Shown here: positions 42,258 through 50,923 of the stretch, one piece after another | How the letters are laid out: each line of letters begins with the position of its first letter | Numbering within the stretch: the first letter of the stretch is position 1 | Source of the DNA: an uncultured Chromatiaceae bacterium | GTDB taxonomy: Bacteria; Pseudomonadota; Gammaproteobacteria; Enterobacterales; Alteromonadaceae | DNA length: 64,000 nucleotides | Direction of reading: 5' to 3' | NCBI GenBank assembly: GCA_937978655.1 | Contig: CALJUX010000050.1 | Coordinates: 47,400-111,399 of the forward strand | Notes under the pieces: generated by a model | Database searches by the model: none | The model's input: the letters and a program-made list of their open reading frames with translations, nothing else | What the model was told of the DNA's origin: nothing | Program-made: the position numbers and the translations under genes

Positions 42258-43091
42258 CTAAATCGCCACCGGTGCCTTGATGTGCGGATGCGCCTGATAA
42301 TTCTGCAGTTCAAAATCTTCAAAGCGGAAAGCAAAAATGTCTTTCACCGCTGGATTGAGTTTCATCTGCGGCAGCGGATATGGCGTCCGGCTCAGCTGCA
42401 ATTCGACTTGTTCCAGGTGATTCAGATACAGATGCGCGTCACCAAAGGTATGAATAAAATCACCAGGCGCCAAATCACAAACCTGCGCCACCATCAGTGT
42501 CAGCAGTGCATAACTGGCAATATTAAACGGCACCCCAAGGAAAATATCGGCACTGCGCTGGTAAAGCTGGCAGGATAATTTGCCGTCATTGACGTAGAAC
42601 TGGAACAAGGTGTGGCATGGTGGCAATGCCTGCTTGCCTTGTGCCGCATTGTCGCGTGGTGAAAACTGCGTATCTGGCAACAGCGCCGGATTCCAGGCGC
42701 TGACAATCAGCCGGCGCGAGTCTGGCGTGCGTTTAATATCGTTGATGAGCTGGCTGATTTGGTCAATCACCTGGCCATCAGCGCCTTGCCAGCTGCGCCA
42801 CTGTGCACCATAGACCGGGCCAAGTTCGCCTTCGTCTGTTGCCCAGCCGTCCCAAATCGATACCCCATTGGCTTTGAGATAACCGATATTGGTGTCACCT
42901 TGTAAAAACCACAGCAGTTCATGAATGATTGATTTCAGATGACACTTCTTTGTGGTCACCAGCGGGAAACCCTCGGCAAGGTTAAAGCGCATCTGATAAC
43001 CAAATACACTGATGGTGCCGGTACCGGTGCGGTCCGTTTTACGGTGGCCCTGCTCCAGCACATGGCGCATTAAATCGAGATATTGTTTCAT
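42258..43091 (-). CDS. thyA: Thymidylate synthase
   Basis: 277 residues from the ATG at 43089-43091, which overlaps the lgt stop (ATGA). A longer frame to 43166 lies inside lgt and is rejected. Hallmarks are 'MKQYLDLMRHVLEQG', 'RTGTGTISVFGYQMRFNL', 'HELLWFLQGDTNI', the catalytic Cys in 'PPCHTLFQFYV' and the folate/dUMP segment 'NIASYALLTLM'. It makes dTMP from dUMP and methylene-THF. It is about 13 residues longer than E. coli ThyA. The extra residues ('TQFSPRDNAAQGKQA') sit just before the catalytic Cys loop. Order rppH-ptsP-lgt-thyA is as in E. coli. Confidence 0.96.
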   Translation of the reverse strand: MKQYLDLMRHVLEQGHRKTDRTGTGTISVFGYQMRFNLAEGFPLVTTKKCHLKSIIHELLWFLQGDTNIGYLKANGVSIWDGWATDEGELGPVYGAQWRSWQGADGQVIDQISQLINDIKRTPDSRRLIVSAWNPALLPDTQFSPRDNAAQGKQALPPCHTLFQFYVNDGKLSCQLYQRSADIFLGVPFNIASYALLTLMVAQVCDLAPGDFIHTFGDAHLYLNHLEQVELQLSRTPYPLPQMKLNPAVKDIFAFRFEDFELQNYQAHPHIKAPVAI

Positions 43092-43888
43092 GCTTTGACT
43101 CCTTCCCGGCGGTAGCCCCAGACAATCAGCGCAATACCCGTAAGGATCATTGGCATACAGAGCCATTGTCCCATCGACATGCCCAGACTCAGAATGCCCA
43201 GATGCGCATCCGGCTCCCGGAAAAACTCAATGCCAAAGCGGAACACGCCATAACCTAACAGGAACAAACCACCGACATTACCCGCTGGCGGATTGCGTTT
43301 TTTGTACCAAAGCAGCAGGAAAAACAGCACTATGCCTTCAAAAAAGAATTCATATAACTGGCTGGGATGGCGTGGTAAAGGCCCGGCGCCCGGGAACAAC
43401 ATGGCCCATGGTACGTCCGAAGTCCGGCCCCACAGTTCACCATTGATAAAGTTGCCGATACGGCCAGCGCCTAAACCTAACGGCAGTAACAGCACGACAA
43501 AATCGCCTAACTGCAGGTAGCTTTTGTTAAATTTGCGGCTTAACCACCACATCGCCGTCAATACACCCAGCACGCCGCCATGGAACGACATGCCGCCTTC
43601 CCAGGTGCGGAACAGATATAACGGGTCAGCGATAAAACCGGAGAAATTATAAAACAGCACGTAGCCAATGCGGCCACCTAATACCACGCCTAAGAAACCA
43701 AAAAACATCAGATCGCTGACCTGCTCGCGGGTCCAGCCGGAATTGGGCTTGTCAGCGGCGCGGTTGGCGAGCAGATTTGCCATAACAAAAGCAATCAGGT
43801 ACATCAGGCCATACCAGCGGATGCTCAGCGGCCCCAGGCTAAAAATCACCGGGTCAATTTGCGGGAATACCAGATAAGATTGTGACAT
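43088..43888 (-). CDS. lgt: Prolipoprotein diacylglyceryl transferase
   Basis: 266 residues from the ATG at 43886-43888 ('MSQSYLVFPQIDPV'); an extension to 43909 would need a TTG start. Seven membrane segments. Signature regions are 'SIRWYGLMYLIAF', 'GGRIGYVLFYNFSGF', 'HGGVLGV' and 'GRIGNFINGELWGR', with the essential Arg, Glu and His. Lgt attaches diacylglycerol to the lipobox Cys of prolipoproteins at the inner membrane, the first step for the lipoproteins in this window (SapA, the RND adaptor, the 48 kb binding protein). It is followed by overlapping thyA. Confidence 0.95.
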   Translation of the reverse strand: MSQSYLVFPQIDPVIFSLGPLSIRWYGLMYLIAFVMANLLANRAADKPNSGWTREQVSDLMFFGFLGVVLGGRIGYVLFYNFSGFIADPLYLFRTWEGGMSFHGGVLGVLTAMWWLSRKFNKSYLQLGDFVVLLLPLGLGAGRIGNFINGELWGRTSDVPWAMLFPGAGPLPRHPSQLYEFFFEGIVLFFLLLWYKKRNPPAGNVGGLFLLGYGVFRFGIEFFREPDAHLGILSLGMSMGQWLCMPMILTGIALIVWGYRREGVKA

Positions 43889-43979
43889 CAGACAACTCGT
43901 GACTATCAATAAATATAAAGGGCCACATCATACGAGATGCGGCGTGAAATCCAAGTGCTTTTACGGCAGACAGTCAGTC

Positions 43980-46241
43980 TCAGGCGCGCAACTGGTTCAA
44001 CAGCTGCTTCTGATCGAGGAAACGTTGCACCAGCACCCGCACCTGTTTAGGCGACTGACAAGCCAGCACGTCCGGTAACAACAGCCGGAGTTCTGCCATA
44101 TCAATCCGGCGCAATAACCATTTGATTTTGGCAAGATTACTGTGGTTCATACTAAAACTGTGAAAACCCATCGCCGCCAGCGTCAATACACCCAGCGGTT
44201 CGCCGCCAAGTTCACCACAAATACTGATTGGGAACTGCAGCCCCTGCGCCTGTTGCCCCAGTTGATTCAGCGCCCGTAATACCGCCGGATGCATCGCATC
44301 ATACAAATTGCCAACGCGTGGATTGTTGCGGTCAACCGCCAGCAAATATTGAGTTAAATCGTTAGTACCAACCGAACAGAAATCGACTTTCCGTGCCAGC
44401 TCCGGCAGCTGGAACATAATAGACGGCACTTCAATCATCACGCCGACTTTAGGCTTGGCGACGATATTTTCGCCGTTAAACTCATCGTCCACTTCAAACC
44501 AGGCCTGACGGATCAGGCGCAAGGATTCGTCGACCTCAGCCAGATCTGAAATCATCGGCAGCAGAATATGCAGATTGTTGTAGCCGATATTGGCTTTGAG
44601 CATGGCGCGAATTTGCACCAGGAAAATTTCCGGGTGATCCAATGTCAGGCGAATACCACGCCAGCCTAAAAACGGGTTTTCTTCCGAAATGGGGAAATAC
44701 GGCAGCGGTTTATCACCACCGACGTCTAAGGTCCGCATCACCACAGGTTTACCTGGATAGCCCTGCAACACCTTGCGGTACAGTTCCACCTGCTCGAGCT
44801 CAGTCGGAAAACGGCTGCGCATAATAAACGGGAATTCTGTGCGGTACAGCCCTACGCCGTTGGTGAACTCTGACTGGGTGGTTTCCAGCTCGATGGCAAG
44901 GCCTGAATTGACCATCAGGCTGAAATCCTGACCGCAGCTGCTTTGCGCCGGCAGGTGCAATTCGGCCTGATAACGCGCACTGAGTTCGGCGTCTTTGCTG
45001 ATGAGCGTGCGGTATTCCTGACAAATCGCATCCGCCGGCGACACCAGAATATGCCCCTGATAACCATCGACAATCAGCCGTTGCCCTTGCCACTGCATCA
45101 GTGGCAGCTCGTCGACCCCCATCACCGCGGGGATGCCCAACGCCCGGGCCATAATCGCCGCGTGCGAGTTGACTGAGCCTTTTAACGACACTATGGCCAC
45201 CAGCTGCGCGCGCGGGATCTCTGCCAACATCGATGCCGTGACATTTTCGGCCACTAACACCACTTGGGCGGGCAACCGGTGCTGGCGCTGCTCTGTTTCC
45301 AATAAATGATTCAGCACACGCTGCCCTAAATCACGGATGTCGGTGCCGCGTTCGCGCAGGTAAGGGTCGTCCATATCGTCAAACTGGCGGGCAAAACGTT
45401 CCACTACCAGTTTCAATGCACTTTTGGCACACCAGCCCAATTTGATTTGCGCTTCGATTTCATTGCCAAGGCTGGCCGCATCCAGCAATTGATGGTACAC
45501 GTCAAAAATGGCCAGCGCGTCGGTTGGCAAATGCCCGCTCATCCGCTCCGCCAGCCGGTTGAACTCAGCCTTGGTCACTTTGACCGCACGATAAAAACGG
45601 TTCAGCTCTTTTTCCGGGTCGTCACTGTGCTTGAGCGAAATAGCATCAAAATCACTGGCCGGCTGCAAAATATATGCTTCGCCAATCGCAATGCCGGGCG
45701 CACCAATCAGCCCCTGCATCTGGCTGGCGTGTTGTGCCGATGAAGTGCCGGCCGTGACTTTACGCATTTCAGCGTTCACCAGCACGGACGCCAGCTGCAC
45801 GCCGAGTGTGACCAGGAAAGATTCTTCGTCTTCGTTAAAAATGCGTGAATCCGACTGCTGAATTGTCAATACACCCAGCACCTTGCGATGATGAATGATT
45901 GGGCAGCCTAAAAAAGCCGAAAAACAATCTTCAGAAACTTCAGGGGTGACTTTAAAGCGGGGATGCAGGTGGGCCTGCGCCAGATTTATCGGTTCTTCGC
46001 GCTGTCCGACCCAGCCAATCAGGCCTTCAGAAAAGCCGATTGAAACTTTCCCAATCGCCTGCGGGTTCAGGCCGTCGGTGGCCATCAGCATAAAATGTTG
46101 TTGTTCGTAATCAGCAAGGTAAACAGAACAGCATTCAGTGCGCAGCGCATGTTTCACATTGCGGACTAATCCGGCCAAAGCGCTTTCCAGCGAAGGCTCC
46201 TGAGCAACGTCCTGCACGATGCGCCGCAACTGGCTGAGCAT
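43980..46241 (-). CDS. ptsP: PtsP, enzyme I of the nitrogen phosphotransferase system
   Basis: 753 residues from the ATG at 46239-46241 ('MLSQLRRIVQDVAQ'), preceded by AGGT; a longer frame to 46274 runs into a hairpin. An N-terminal GAF domain (about residues 15-150) is followed by the EI core. The phospho-His is in 'GSVNSHAAIMARALGIP', and the PEP-binding barrel contains 'YRTEFPFIMRSRFPTE', 'MRTLDVGGDKPLPYF' and 'DFCSVGTNDLTQYLLAVDR'. EI-Ntr passes phosphate from PEP to NPr and then PtsN, linking nitrogen and potassium status to regulation; the GAF domain senses glutamine or similar. Confidence 0.95.
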   Translation of the reverse strand: MLSQLRRIVQDVAQEPSLESALAGLVRNVKHALRTECCSVYLADYEQQHFMLMATDGLNPQAIGKVSIGFSEGLIGWVGQREEPINLAQAHLHPRFKVTPEVSEDCFSAFLGCPIIHHRKVLGVLTIQQSDSRIFNEDEESFLVTLGVQLASVLVNAEMRKVTAGTSSAQHASQMQGLIGAPGIAIGEAYILQPASDFDAISLKHSDDPEKELNRFYRAVKVTKAEFNRLAERMSGHLPTDALAIFDVYHQLLDAASLGNEIEAQIKLGWCAKSALKLVVERFARQFDDMDDPYLRERGTDIRDLGQRVLNHLLETEQRQHRLPAQVVLVAENVTASMLAEIPRAQLVAIVSLKGSVNSHAAIMARALGIPAVMGVDELPLMQWQGQRLIVDGYQGHILVSPADAICQEYRTLISKDAELSARYQAELHLPAQSSCGQDFSLMVNSGLAIELETTQSEFTNGVGLYRTEFPFIMRSRFPTELEQVELYRKVLQGYPGKPVVMRTLDVGGDKPLPYFPISEENPFLGWRGIRLTLDHPEIFLVQIRAMLKANIGYNNLHILLPMISDLAEVDESLRLIRQAWFEVDDEFNGENIVAKPKVGVMIEVPSIMFQLPELARKVDFCSVGTNDLTQYLLAVDRNNPRVGNLYDAMHPAVLRALNQLGQQAQGLQFPISICGELGGEPLGVLTLAAMGFHSFSMNHSNLAKIKWLLRRIDMAELRLLLPDVLACQSPKQVRVLVQRFLDQKQLLNQLRA

Positions 46242-46260
46242 GTTTGACCTCACATAACAA

Positions 46261-46287
46261 CAAATGCCAGCCAAAGGCTGGCATTTG
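46261..46287. terminator. Perfect 12-bp hairpin between rppH and ptsP
   Basis: Arms CAAATGCCAGCC (46261-46272) and GGCTGGCATTTG (46276-46287) with an AAA loop. On the plus strand it ends in TTTATTTCTTTTT. On the minus strand, the coding direction, only TTGTT follows. It may be a partial terminator or a stabilising structure between rppH and ptsP. Confidence 0.55.
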
Positions 46288-46288
46288 T

Positions 46289-46789
46289 TTATTTCTTTTT
46301 CACGTCCCGTCGTACAAAAGGTAAAGCGATTGGGGCAAATTCTTTCATGACCTTGCGGTACACTTCCCGCTTAAAAGCCACGACCTGCCGCACCGGGTAC
46401 CAATAACTGACCCAACGCCAGTCATCAAATTCAGGATGCGTAGTTTTTAACAGATTGACGTCTTCATCCCGGCAGGTAAGGCGCAGCAAAAACCATTTTT
46501 GCTTTTGCCCGATACACACCGGATTTGAATCCCGCCGGATCAGCCGCTTCGGTAACTTATAGCGCAACCAGTGTTTGGTTGTTGCGACTATTTCCACATC
46601 TGCAGCGCTGAGTCCGACTTCTTCATTCAGTTCCCGGTACATGGCTTGTTCCGGCGTTTCGCCATCATCAATGCCACCTTGCGGGTACTGCCACGAATGC
46701 TGTCCGTATCTGCGAGCCCAAAACACCTGTCCCTGGTGATTACAAATCACTATACCGACGTTGGCCCGAAAGCCTTCGGCATCGATCAC
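46289..46789 (-). CDS. rppH: RppH, RNA pyrophosphohydrolase
   Basis: 166 residues. It starts 'MIDAEGFRANVGIVICN', then the Nudix box 'GGIDDGETPEQAMYRELNEEVGL' (G-x5-E-x7-R-E-U-x-E-E-x-G-U, about residues 38-60) with the metal-binding glutamates intact. RppH removes pyrophosphate from the 5' end of mRNAs and so starts decay by RNase E. It is slightly shorter than E. coli RppH (176). It is the first gene of the rppH-ptsP-lgt-thyA block and diverges from mutH across the DnaA-box-rich spacer. Confidence 0.94.
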   Translation of the reverse strand: MIDAEGFRANVGIVICNHQGQVFWARRYGQHSWQYPQGGIDDGETPEQAMYRELNEEVGLSAADVEIVATTKHWLRYKLPKRLIRRDSNPVCIGQKQKWFLLRLTCRDEDVNLLKTTHPEFDDWRWVSYWYPVRQVVAFKREVYRKVMKEFAPIALPFVRRDVKKK

Positions 46790-47165
46790 ACAAACCTCTG
46801 GCTTGTTTACAACAGCGTTGAACTGATTCTTTCACAAAGTCGCAGGGACAGCAAACTGAATTTCATCACATCCCAACCAGAGTTATCCACAACTTCGCAT
46901 TTATACAGTATGCCTCTGTGCACTTTTACACAGAGACTGTGCATATAACTGTGCATATCCATGTTCTTATCCCTGAATAACTCAAATAAGCTGCTGAAAC
47001 CAAAATAACCTCCATCTAAAAAAACATTATAATTCATGCGCTTAAATGGCTTTTTCACACCCGAAAAGCATGACTGCTCTGTGCATAAGTTGGATTGCTG
47101 ATAAAATCGCCAGAAAGATTTTGGGAAAAATGATAGTGTGCTCAAAGTGATACACGGATACTCAA
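46790..47165. other. DnaA-box-rich rppH-mutH spacer, probable DARS2-type locus
   Basis: The 376-base spacer has no supported gene. It contains TTATCCACA at 46883-46891 (perfect DnaA box), TTTTACACA at 46924-46932, two direct copies of TGTGCATAT at 46938-46946 and 46950-46958 (each one base off the box on the minus strand), TTTTTCACA at 47051-47059, and TGTGCATAA at 47080-47088 (perfect TTATNCACA on the minus strand). In E. coli the spacer between mutH and ygdP (now rppH) is DARS2, which regenerates ATP-DnaA. The promoters of mutH and rppH must also lie here. IHF and Fis sites were not identified by eye. Confidence 0.7.
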
Positions 47166-47840
47166 ATGCGCCCTGCTCCTCCCGCTTCCACTGCTGAATT
47201 ATTGCAACGCGCCCGCCTGCTGGCAGGGCTGACACTGGCCGAACTCGCTGACGAACTGCGGCAAATGCTGCCGCCGGATCTGCGCCGTGACAAAGGCACT
47301 GTCGGTCAGCTGATTGAACTGGCATTAGGCGCCAGTGCCGGCTCCAAAGCAGAACCGGATTTTCCCCATCTGGGCATCGAGCTGAAAACCCTGCCCGTTG
47401 ATCGCAACGGCAAACCGCTGGAAAGCACTTATGTCTGTGTCGCACCGATGACCGGCGCGACGTTGCAGCGCTGGCAGGATTCCTGGGTTTGCCGCAAGTT
47501 ACAGCATGTGTTGTGGGTGCCGGTATTGGCACAGCGCGATATTCCCTTGCCGGAGCGCATGATTGGCCGGGCATTTTTATGGCAACCAGATCTGCAGCAA
47601 CAGCAATTGCTGCAACAGGACTGGGAAGAACTGATGGATTTACTGGCGCTCGGCGGACTGGATCAAATCAAAGGCGCTCATGGCAAAGTGCTGCAACTCA
47701 GACCTAAAGGTGCCAACAGTCAGGCGCTGACCAGCGCGATTGGCCGGGACGGCGAGCCGGTGCAGGCACTGCCGCGCGGATTTTATTTAAAAACCGGCTT
47801 TACCCGGCAAATCCTGCAGCAGGCCAGCAACGCCCTTTAA
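47166..47840 (+). CDS. mutH: MutH, mismatch-repair endonuclease
   Basis: 224 residues, as in E. coli. The active site D-x6-E-x-K is seen in 'EPDFPHLGIELKTLPVD' (about residues 63-79). Further family segments are 'KGTVGQLIELALGA' and 'GRAFLWQPDLQQQ'. MutH nicks the unmethylated strand at hemimethylated GATC sites after activation by MutS and MutL, which implies a Dam-methylating organism. It diverges from rppH. Its stop codon overlaps the stop of the convergent binding-protein gene by 4 bases (47837-47840). Confidence 0.95.
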   Translation: MRPAPPASTAELLQRARLLAGLTLAELADELRQMLPPDLRRDKGTVGQLIELALGASAGSKAEPDFPHLGIELKTLPVDRNGKPLESTYVCVAPMTGATLQRWQDSWVCRKLQHVLWVPVLAQRDIPLPERMIGRAFLWQPDLQQQQLLQQDWEELMDLLALGGLDQIKGAHGKVLQLRPKGANSQALTSAIGRDGEPVQALPRGFYLKTGFTRQILQQASNAL

Positions 47841-48691
47841 CGGATATAACGCTGGATAATCCGCTCATAACGACCATCCGCTTTAATCGCCGCCAACGCC
47901 TGATTAAATGCATTGACGCGCTCAGCCGGTACTGTGGCTTTGCTGAACATCACAAAGACATCGGTGTTACCCATCGAGATAGAATGGGCGCCGATCTGCG
48001 TGTCCAGCCCTTTCCGTTTGAGCATGGCATGGCCGACAAAACTGTCTTCCAGCATGCCGTCAATATCCTCATCTAACAGCCTGGCCAGATTCAGTTCACT
48101 TAATGACGCTTCGACAAACTGGTTTTTGCTGCTGTCAGCATTAAATAATTCAGCCACTTCAGCGCCATAATAATACTCGCTGATGATCCCGACCTTTTTA
48201 CCCGCTCCGACAAATTCGGCCAGCGTGTTCTGCGGATAACCGGCAACATCGGCAGAGCGGACAAACAGCACAAATTGCTCCTGCCGGTACGGATCAGAAA
48301 AATGAGCATACTCCTGGCGGGCCGGCGTGACAGAAGCCCCGAGCAACAAATCAACTTTGCCTTCTTTCAGTGCGCTGATCAGATCTGTCCAGGTGCCCTG
48401 GCGGGCATCGATGCTGCAGCCCATCTGTGCCGCAACAGCCTCAACCAGCTCAATATCAAGACCTGAGGGCTTGTTGTCGATCGAAGTAAACTGGTAAGGC
48501 TCCCAGGCTTCAAAGCCTAAGGCCAGCTGACAGGCTGCCGTGGCTGCGGCTACTGGCGGTGGAGCTGCAACGTCAGACGTTGAAGGAATGGTCGGTTTTG
48601 GTTCAGACTGGACCGGCGCTGGTGCCTGCGGACCACAACCGGTGATAAACAGCAGCACGGACACGAAACACACAAAATCTGCAGATTTCAT
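47837..48691 (-). CDS. Family 3 solute-binding lipoprotein
   Basis: 284 residues. The signal peptide ends in the lipobox 'ITGC' (Cys19), followed by a Pro/Ala-rich linker (residues 20-52). The bacterial SBP family 3 fold then shows 'GFEAWEPYQFTSIDNKPSGLDIELVEAVA' at the start and 'DLLLGASVTPARQEYAHFSDPY' around the ligand site. Such proteins bind polar amino acids or related small molecules in the periplasm. There is no ABC permease or ATPase gene next to it, so it may be an orphan or act in sensing. Ligand unknown. Confidence 0.8.
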   Translation of the reverse strand: MKSADFVCFVSVLLFITGCGPQAPAPVQSEPKPTIPSTSDVAAPPPVAAATAACQLALGFEAWEPYQFTSIDNKPSGLDIELVEAVAAQMGCSIDARQGTWTDLISALKEGKVDLLLGASVTPARQEYAHFSDPYRQEQFVLFVRSADVAGYPQNTLAEFVGAGKKVGIISEYYYGAEVAELFNADSSKNQFVEASLSELNLARLLDEDIDGMLEDSFVGHAMLKRKGLDTQIGAHSISMGNTDVFVMFSKATVPAERVNAFNQALAAIKADGRYERIIQRYIR

Positions 48692-48852
48692 AAGTTGCCC
48701 CGTCGATTTGACTGATTCTTTGCAAGCTTAGTGCATTTCTGCGGCCTTGCATCAGCCGGTCGGTGGGGGGCTGGTGATATTTATGCAAACATCTGATAGT
48801 TAACCGTATTAAAGCAAGATGTCTGTACAATGACCTGCGTTTAACCGCGGTA

Positions 48853-49371
48853 TTAGTCAACCAATTGCCAGACTTCTTCAATCACCCGGCCATGATCTGT
48901 GCGCCGCTGCGTCAGCTGCCCGTCACTCAGACGCCATTGATAGGCCAGTCCTTTGCCAGCTGCAGGCTGAAATCCGCTGTATTCATGATAGAGATCGGCG
49001 GTCAGTTCTATCAGGCCGGCAGTGGCGCTGACCACCCGACCGTCTTCGGCTGTAGTAACCCGGCTGAAATGGCGGTTTGCGACAATTTTTAATGCAGGCA
49101 AAGTCTTCACGGATGCGCTTTGTGGCAGTGGTTTCCCCGCGCTGTCAAACTGACGCACGGTCACCAGGCGCCAGGTACCGTCCAGTACAGAGCTGTGTTG
49201 CTGAATTTTTTTTTCTGAGTTGGTCAGGGCCAGCCCATAAAACAGACTGGAACAGATCAACATCAATCCCAGTAAAAACCCCGAATACAGATTTTTCAAG
49301 CTCAGCCCCAGATGCAATCTATTGTTATTTTTCTGCGATTGAGTGTACTCAGACTGAAACTGAAATAGCAA
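48853..49371 (-). CDS. Lipocalin-like hypothetical exported or membrane protein
   Basis: Up to 172 residues. A hydrophobic stretch (about residues 30-50, 'GFLLGLMLICSSLFYGLAL') is followed by a small beta-rich domain starting 'LDGTWRLVTVRQFDSAGK', the opening pattern of lipocalin-like domains (G-x-W), and ending 'GRVIEEVWQLVD'. The start is uncertain. The longest frame begins at a TTG (49371), and an internal ATG near 49263 would leave a shorter signal-like segment. Function unknown. It stands on its own between the SBP and the VOC protein. Confidence 0.55.
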   Translation of the reverse strand: MLFQFQSEYTQSQKNNNRLHLGLSLKNLYSGFLLGLMLICSSLFYGLALTNSEKKIQQHSSVLDGTWRLVTVRQFDSAGKPLPQSASVKTLPALKIVANRHFSRVTTAEDGRVVSATAGLIELTADLYHEYSGFQPAAGKGLAYQWRLSDGQLTQRRTDHGRVIEEVWQLVD

Positions 49372-49397
49372 TCGGTTCCCGGCAGCACGCCGAAATA

Positions 49398-49781
49398 TCA
49401 GGTTTTTGTCAGCTTTTCTTCCAGTAATGCCAGCAAGTTACCATCCGGATCGCGAAAAAACGCCAGCCATAAATCATGGCCGGCCAGCTGCGCCACACAT
49501 TGCGGCGCCCGCTCGGTGACAATGCCCGCAGCCTGTAACTGCTGATATTGCTGTTCGATGGCTTCACAGCGCAGATACAACACTGAATTTTGCCCCAAGG
49601 TACCGGCGCCCTGCGGTGGGGTCAGCATCAGCCGTACATCCCCCACGGCCATAAATGCCAGCTGCGGCGACGGCTGAAACAATAAAGGCAGACCCAACTG
49701 GCGGAAAAAAGCCACGGCCTGCGGTACATCAGACACAACATAAGCCAATTGAGCTAAACCACTGATAACGAGGTGTGACAC
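49398..49781 (-). CDS. VOC (glyoxalase/dioxygenase) superfamily protein
   Basis: 127 residues, one VOC domain with two beta-alpha-beta3 modules. The first is 'ISGLAQLAYVVSDVPQAVAFFRQLGLPLLF'; the second ends 'LAFFRDPDGNLLALLEE', the usual metal-ligand Glu region. Metal ligands could be His/Glu equivalents, but the N-terminal His is not obvious, so it may be a non-enzymatic or binding VOC protein. The start codon is GTG (49779-49781). Substrate unknown. Confidence 0.75.
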   Translation of the reverse strand: MSHLVISGLAQLAYVVSDVPQAVAFFRQLGLPLLFQPSPQLAFMAVGDVRLMLTPPQGAGTLGQNSVLYLRCEAIEQQYQQLQAAGIVTERAPQCVAQLAGHDLWLAFFRDPDGNLLALLEEKLTKT

Positions 49782-49849
49782 AGGCAGGTCCGTTTATGCT
49801 GAAAAATCGTCTCAGCAGATTGACCATTCATCTGTTGCCGGTCAAGCGG

Positions 49850-50923
49850 TTATGGCAATGAAAACCGCAAAATTCGCTTTAATACGGTCAGGTACTGCCC
49901 GACAAAACTGCCGCAGTTGTAATGGATGCCGTAACGACCGGCAATAGCCCGAACTTCGCCGGCCAGTGCCGGATAACGCCAGGCCGGCAGGTCCGGAAAC
50001 AGATGGTGTTCAATCTGAAAACTCAGGTGACCGGTCAGAATATGTAACCAGCGCGGGCCGCTGAAATTTGATGAACCAAGAATTTGCCGGTAGTACCAGT
50101 GACCGCGACTCTCGCCGGCACATTGTTCCGGACTGAACACCTGCGCATGCTCAGTAAAGTGGCCACAAAAAATCACCGTCGAAGTCCACCAGTTCCGCAG
50201 CAAATTCGCCAGCATGTTACCCAGCAACACCGGTAACGCGACCGGCCAGCACAGCAACGGATAAAACAGATAATCCTTGATTAACTGACGGCGCGCTTTG
50301 GTGAAAAATGCCTTTTTCAGTTGCTGATCAGACACCTGACTGTGGCGCTCAGCTTTTTTCCGGCCAAAAAACACCCGCTGGGCCGCTAATTCGTGATACG
50401 CAATGCCCCACTGAAACAAAGTACTGAGCATCAGATAAGTCAGGATCTGCCAACTGTTTTGCAGCCGCCAGCGCAGATCTGCCGACAGACGCAACAAGCC
50501 ATAACCATAATCCCGGTCCTGACCAATAATATTGGTGTAGGTGTGATGTTCAAAGTTATGTGTGCGCTGCCAGGATTTCGCGTCACAGGCAATATCCCAT
50601 TCATAATGCTTAGAATTCAGCGTCGGATGGCGTAAAAAATCATATTGGCCATGCAACACATTGTGACCAATTTCCATGTTGTCCAGGATTTTTGCCAGCG
50701 CCAGTAAACCGGCCGCAGGCAACAACCACCACCAGCTGAACCAGCACAACAGCATCAGCAACCGGCCGCTCATTGCAGCAGCACGCTGCCAAAACACCAA
50801 ACGCTGCAAATACTGCAGATCAGCCGCACCCAGACCGGATTTATGCTGTTGTAATAACTGGTCAAGTTCGCCGGCAAGCGCAGTTAATTGCGCTGCATCC
50901 GTTGTGTTATCAAACTTTTGCAT
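49850..50923 (-). CDS. Membrane fatty-acid (acyl) desaturase
   Basis: 357 residues from the ATG at 50921-50923, nine bases after GGGG; an ATG at 50929 is also possible. Three His boxes that bind the di-iron centre are visible: 'EIGHNVLHGQYD', 'HNFEHHTYTN' and 'QIEHHLFPDLP'. Hydrophobic segments lie between them. The type is that of bacterial delta-9/acyl-CoA desaturases. The N-terminus overlaps the upstream ferredoxin reductase gene by 14 bases, so electron supply and desaturation are encoded together, like DesA3/Rv3230c in mycobacteria. It should adjust membrane fluidity, acting at the inner membrane. Confidence 0.87.
   Translation of the reverse strand: MQKFDNTTDAAQLTALAGELDQLLQQHKSGLGAADLQYLQRLVFWQRAAAMSGRLLMLLCWFSWWWLLPAAGLLALAKILDNMEIGHNVLHGQYDFLRHPTLNSKHYEWDIACDAKSWQRTHNFEHHTYTNIIGQDRDYGYGLLRLSADLRWRLQNSWQILTYLMLSTLFQWGIAYHELAAQRVFFGRKKAERHSQVSDQQLKKAFFTKARRQLIKDYLFYPLLCWPVALPVLLGNMLANLLRNWWTSTVIFCGHFTEHAQVFSPEQCAGESRGHWYYRQILGSSNFSGPRWLHILTGHLSFQIEHHLFPDLPAWRYPALAGEVRAIAGRYGIHYNCGSFVGQYLTVLKRILRFSLP

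Noticed and set aside
46807..47574. 255-residue minus-strand frame across the rppH-mutH spacer and mutH
   Set aside because: It overlaps mutH, which has clear family motifs, and its translated sequence is low-complexity in Pro/Arg/Ala. It has no ribosome site and would cover the DnaA-box region.
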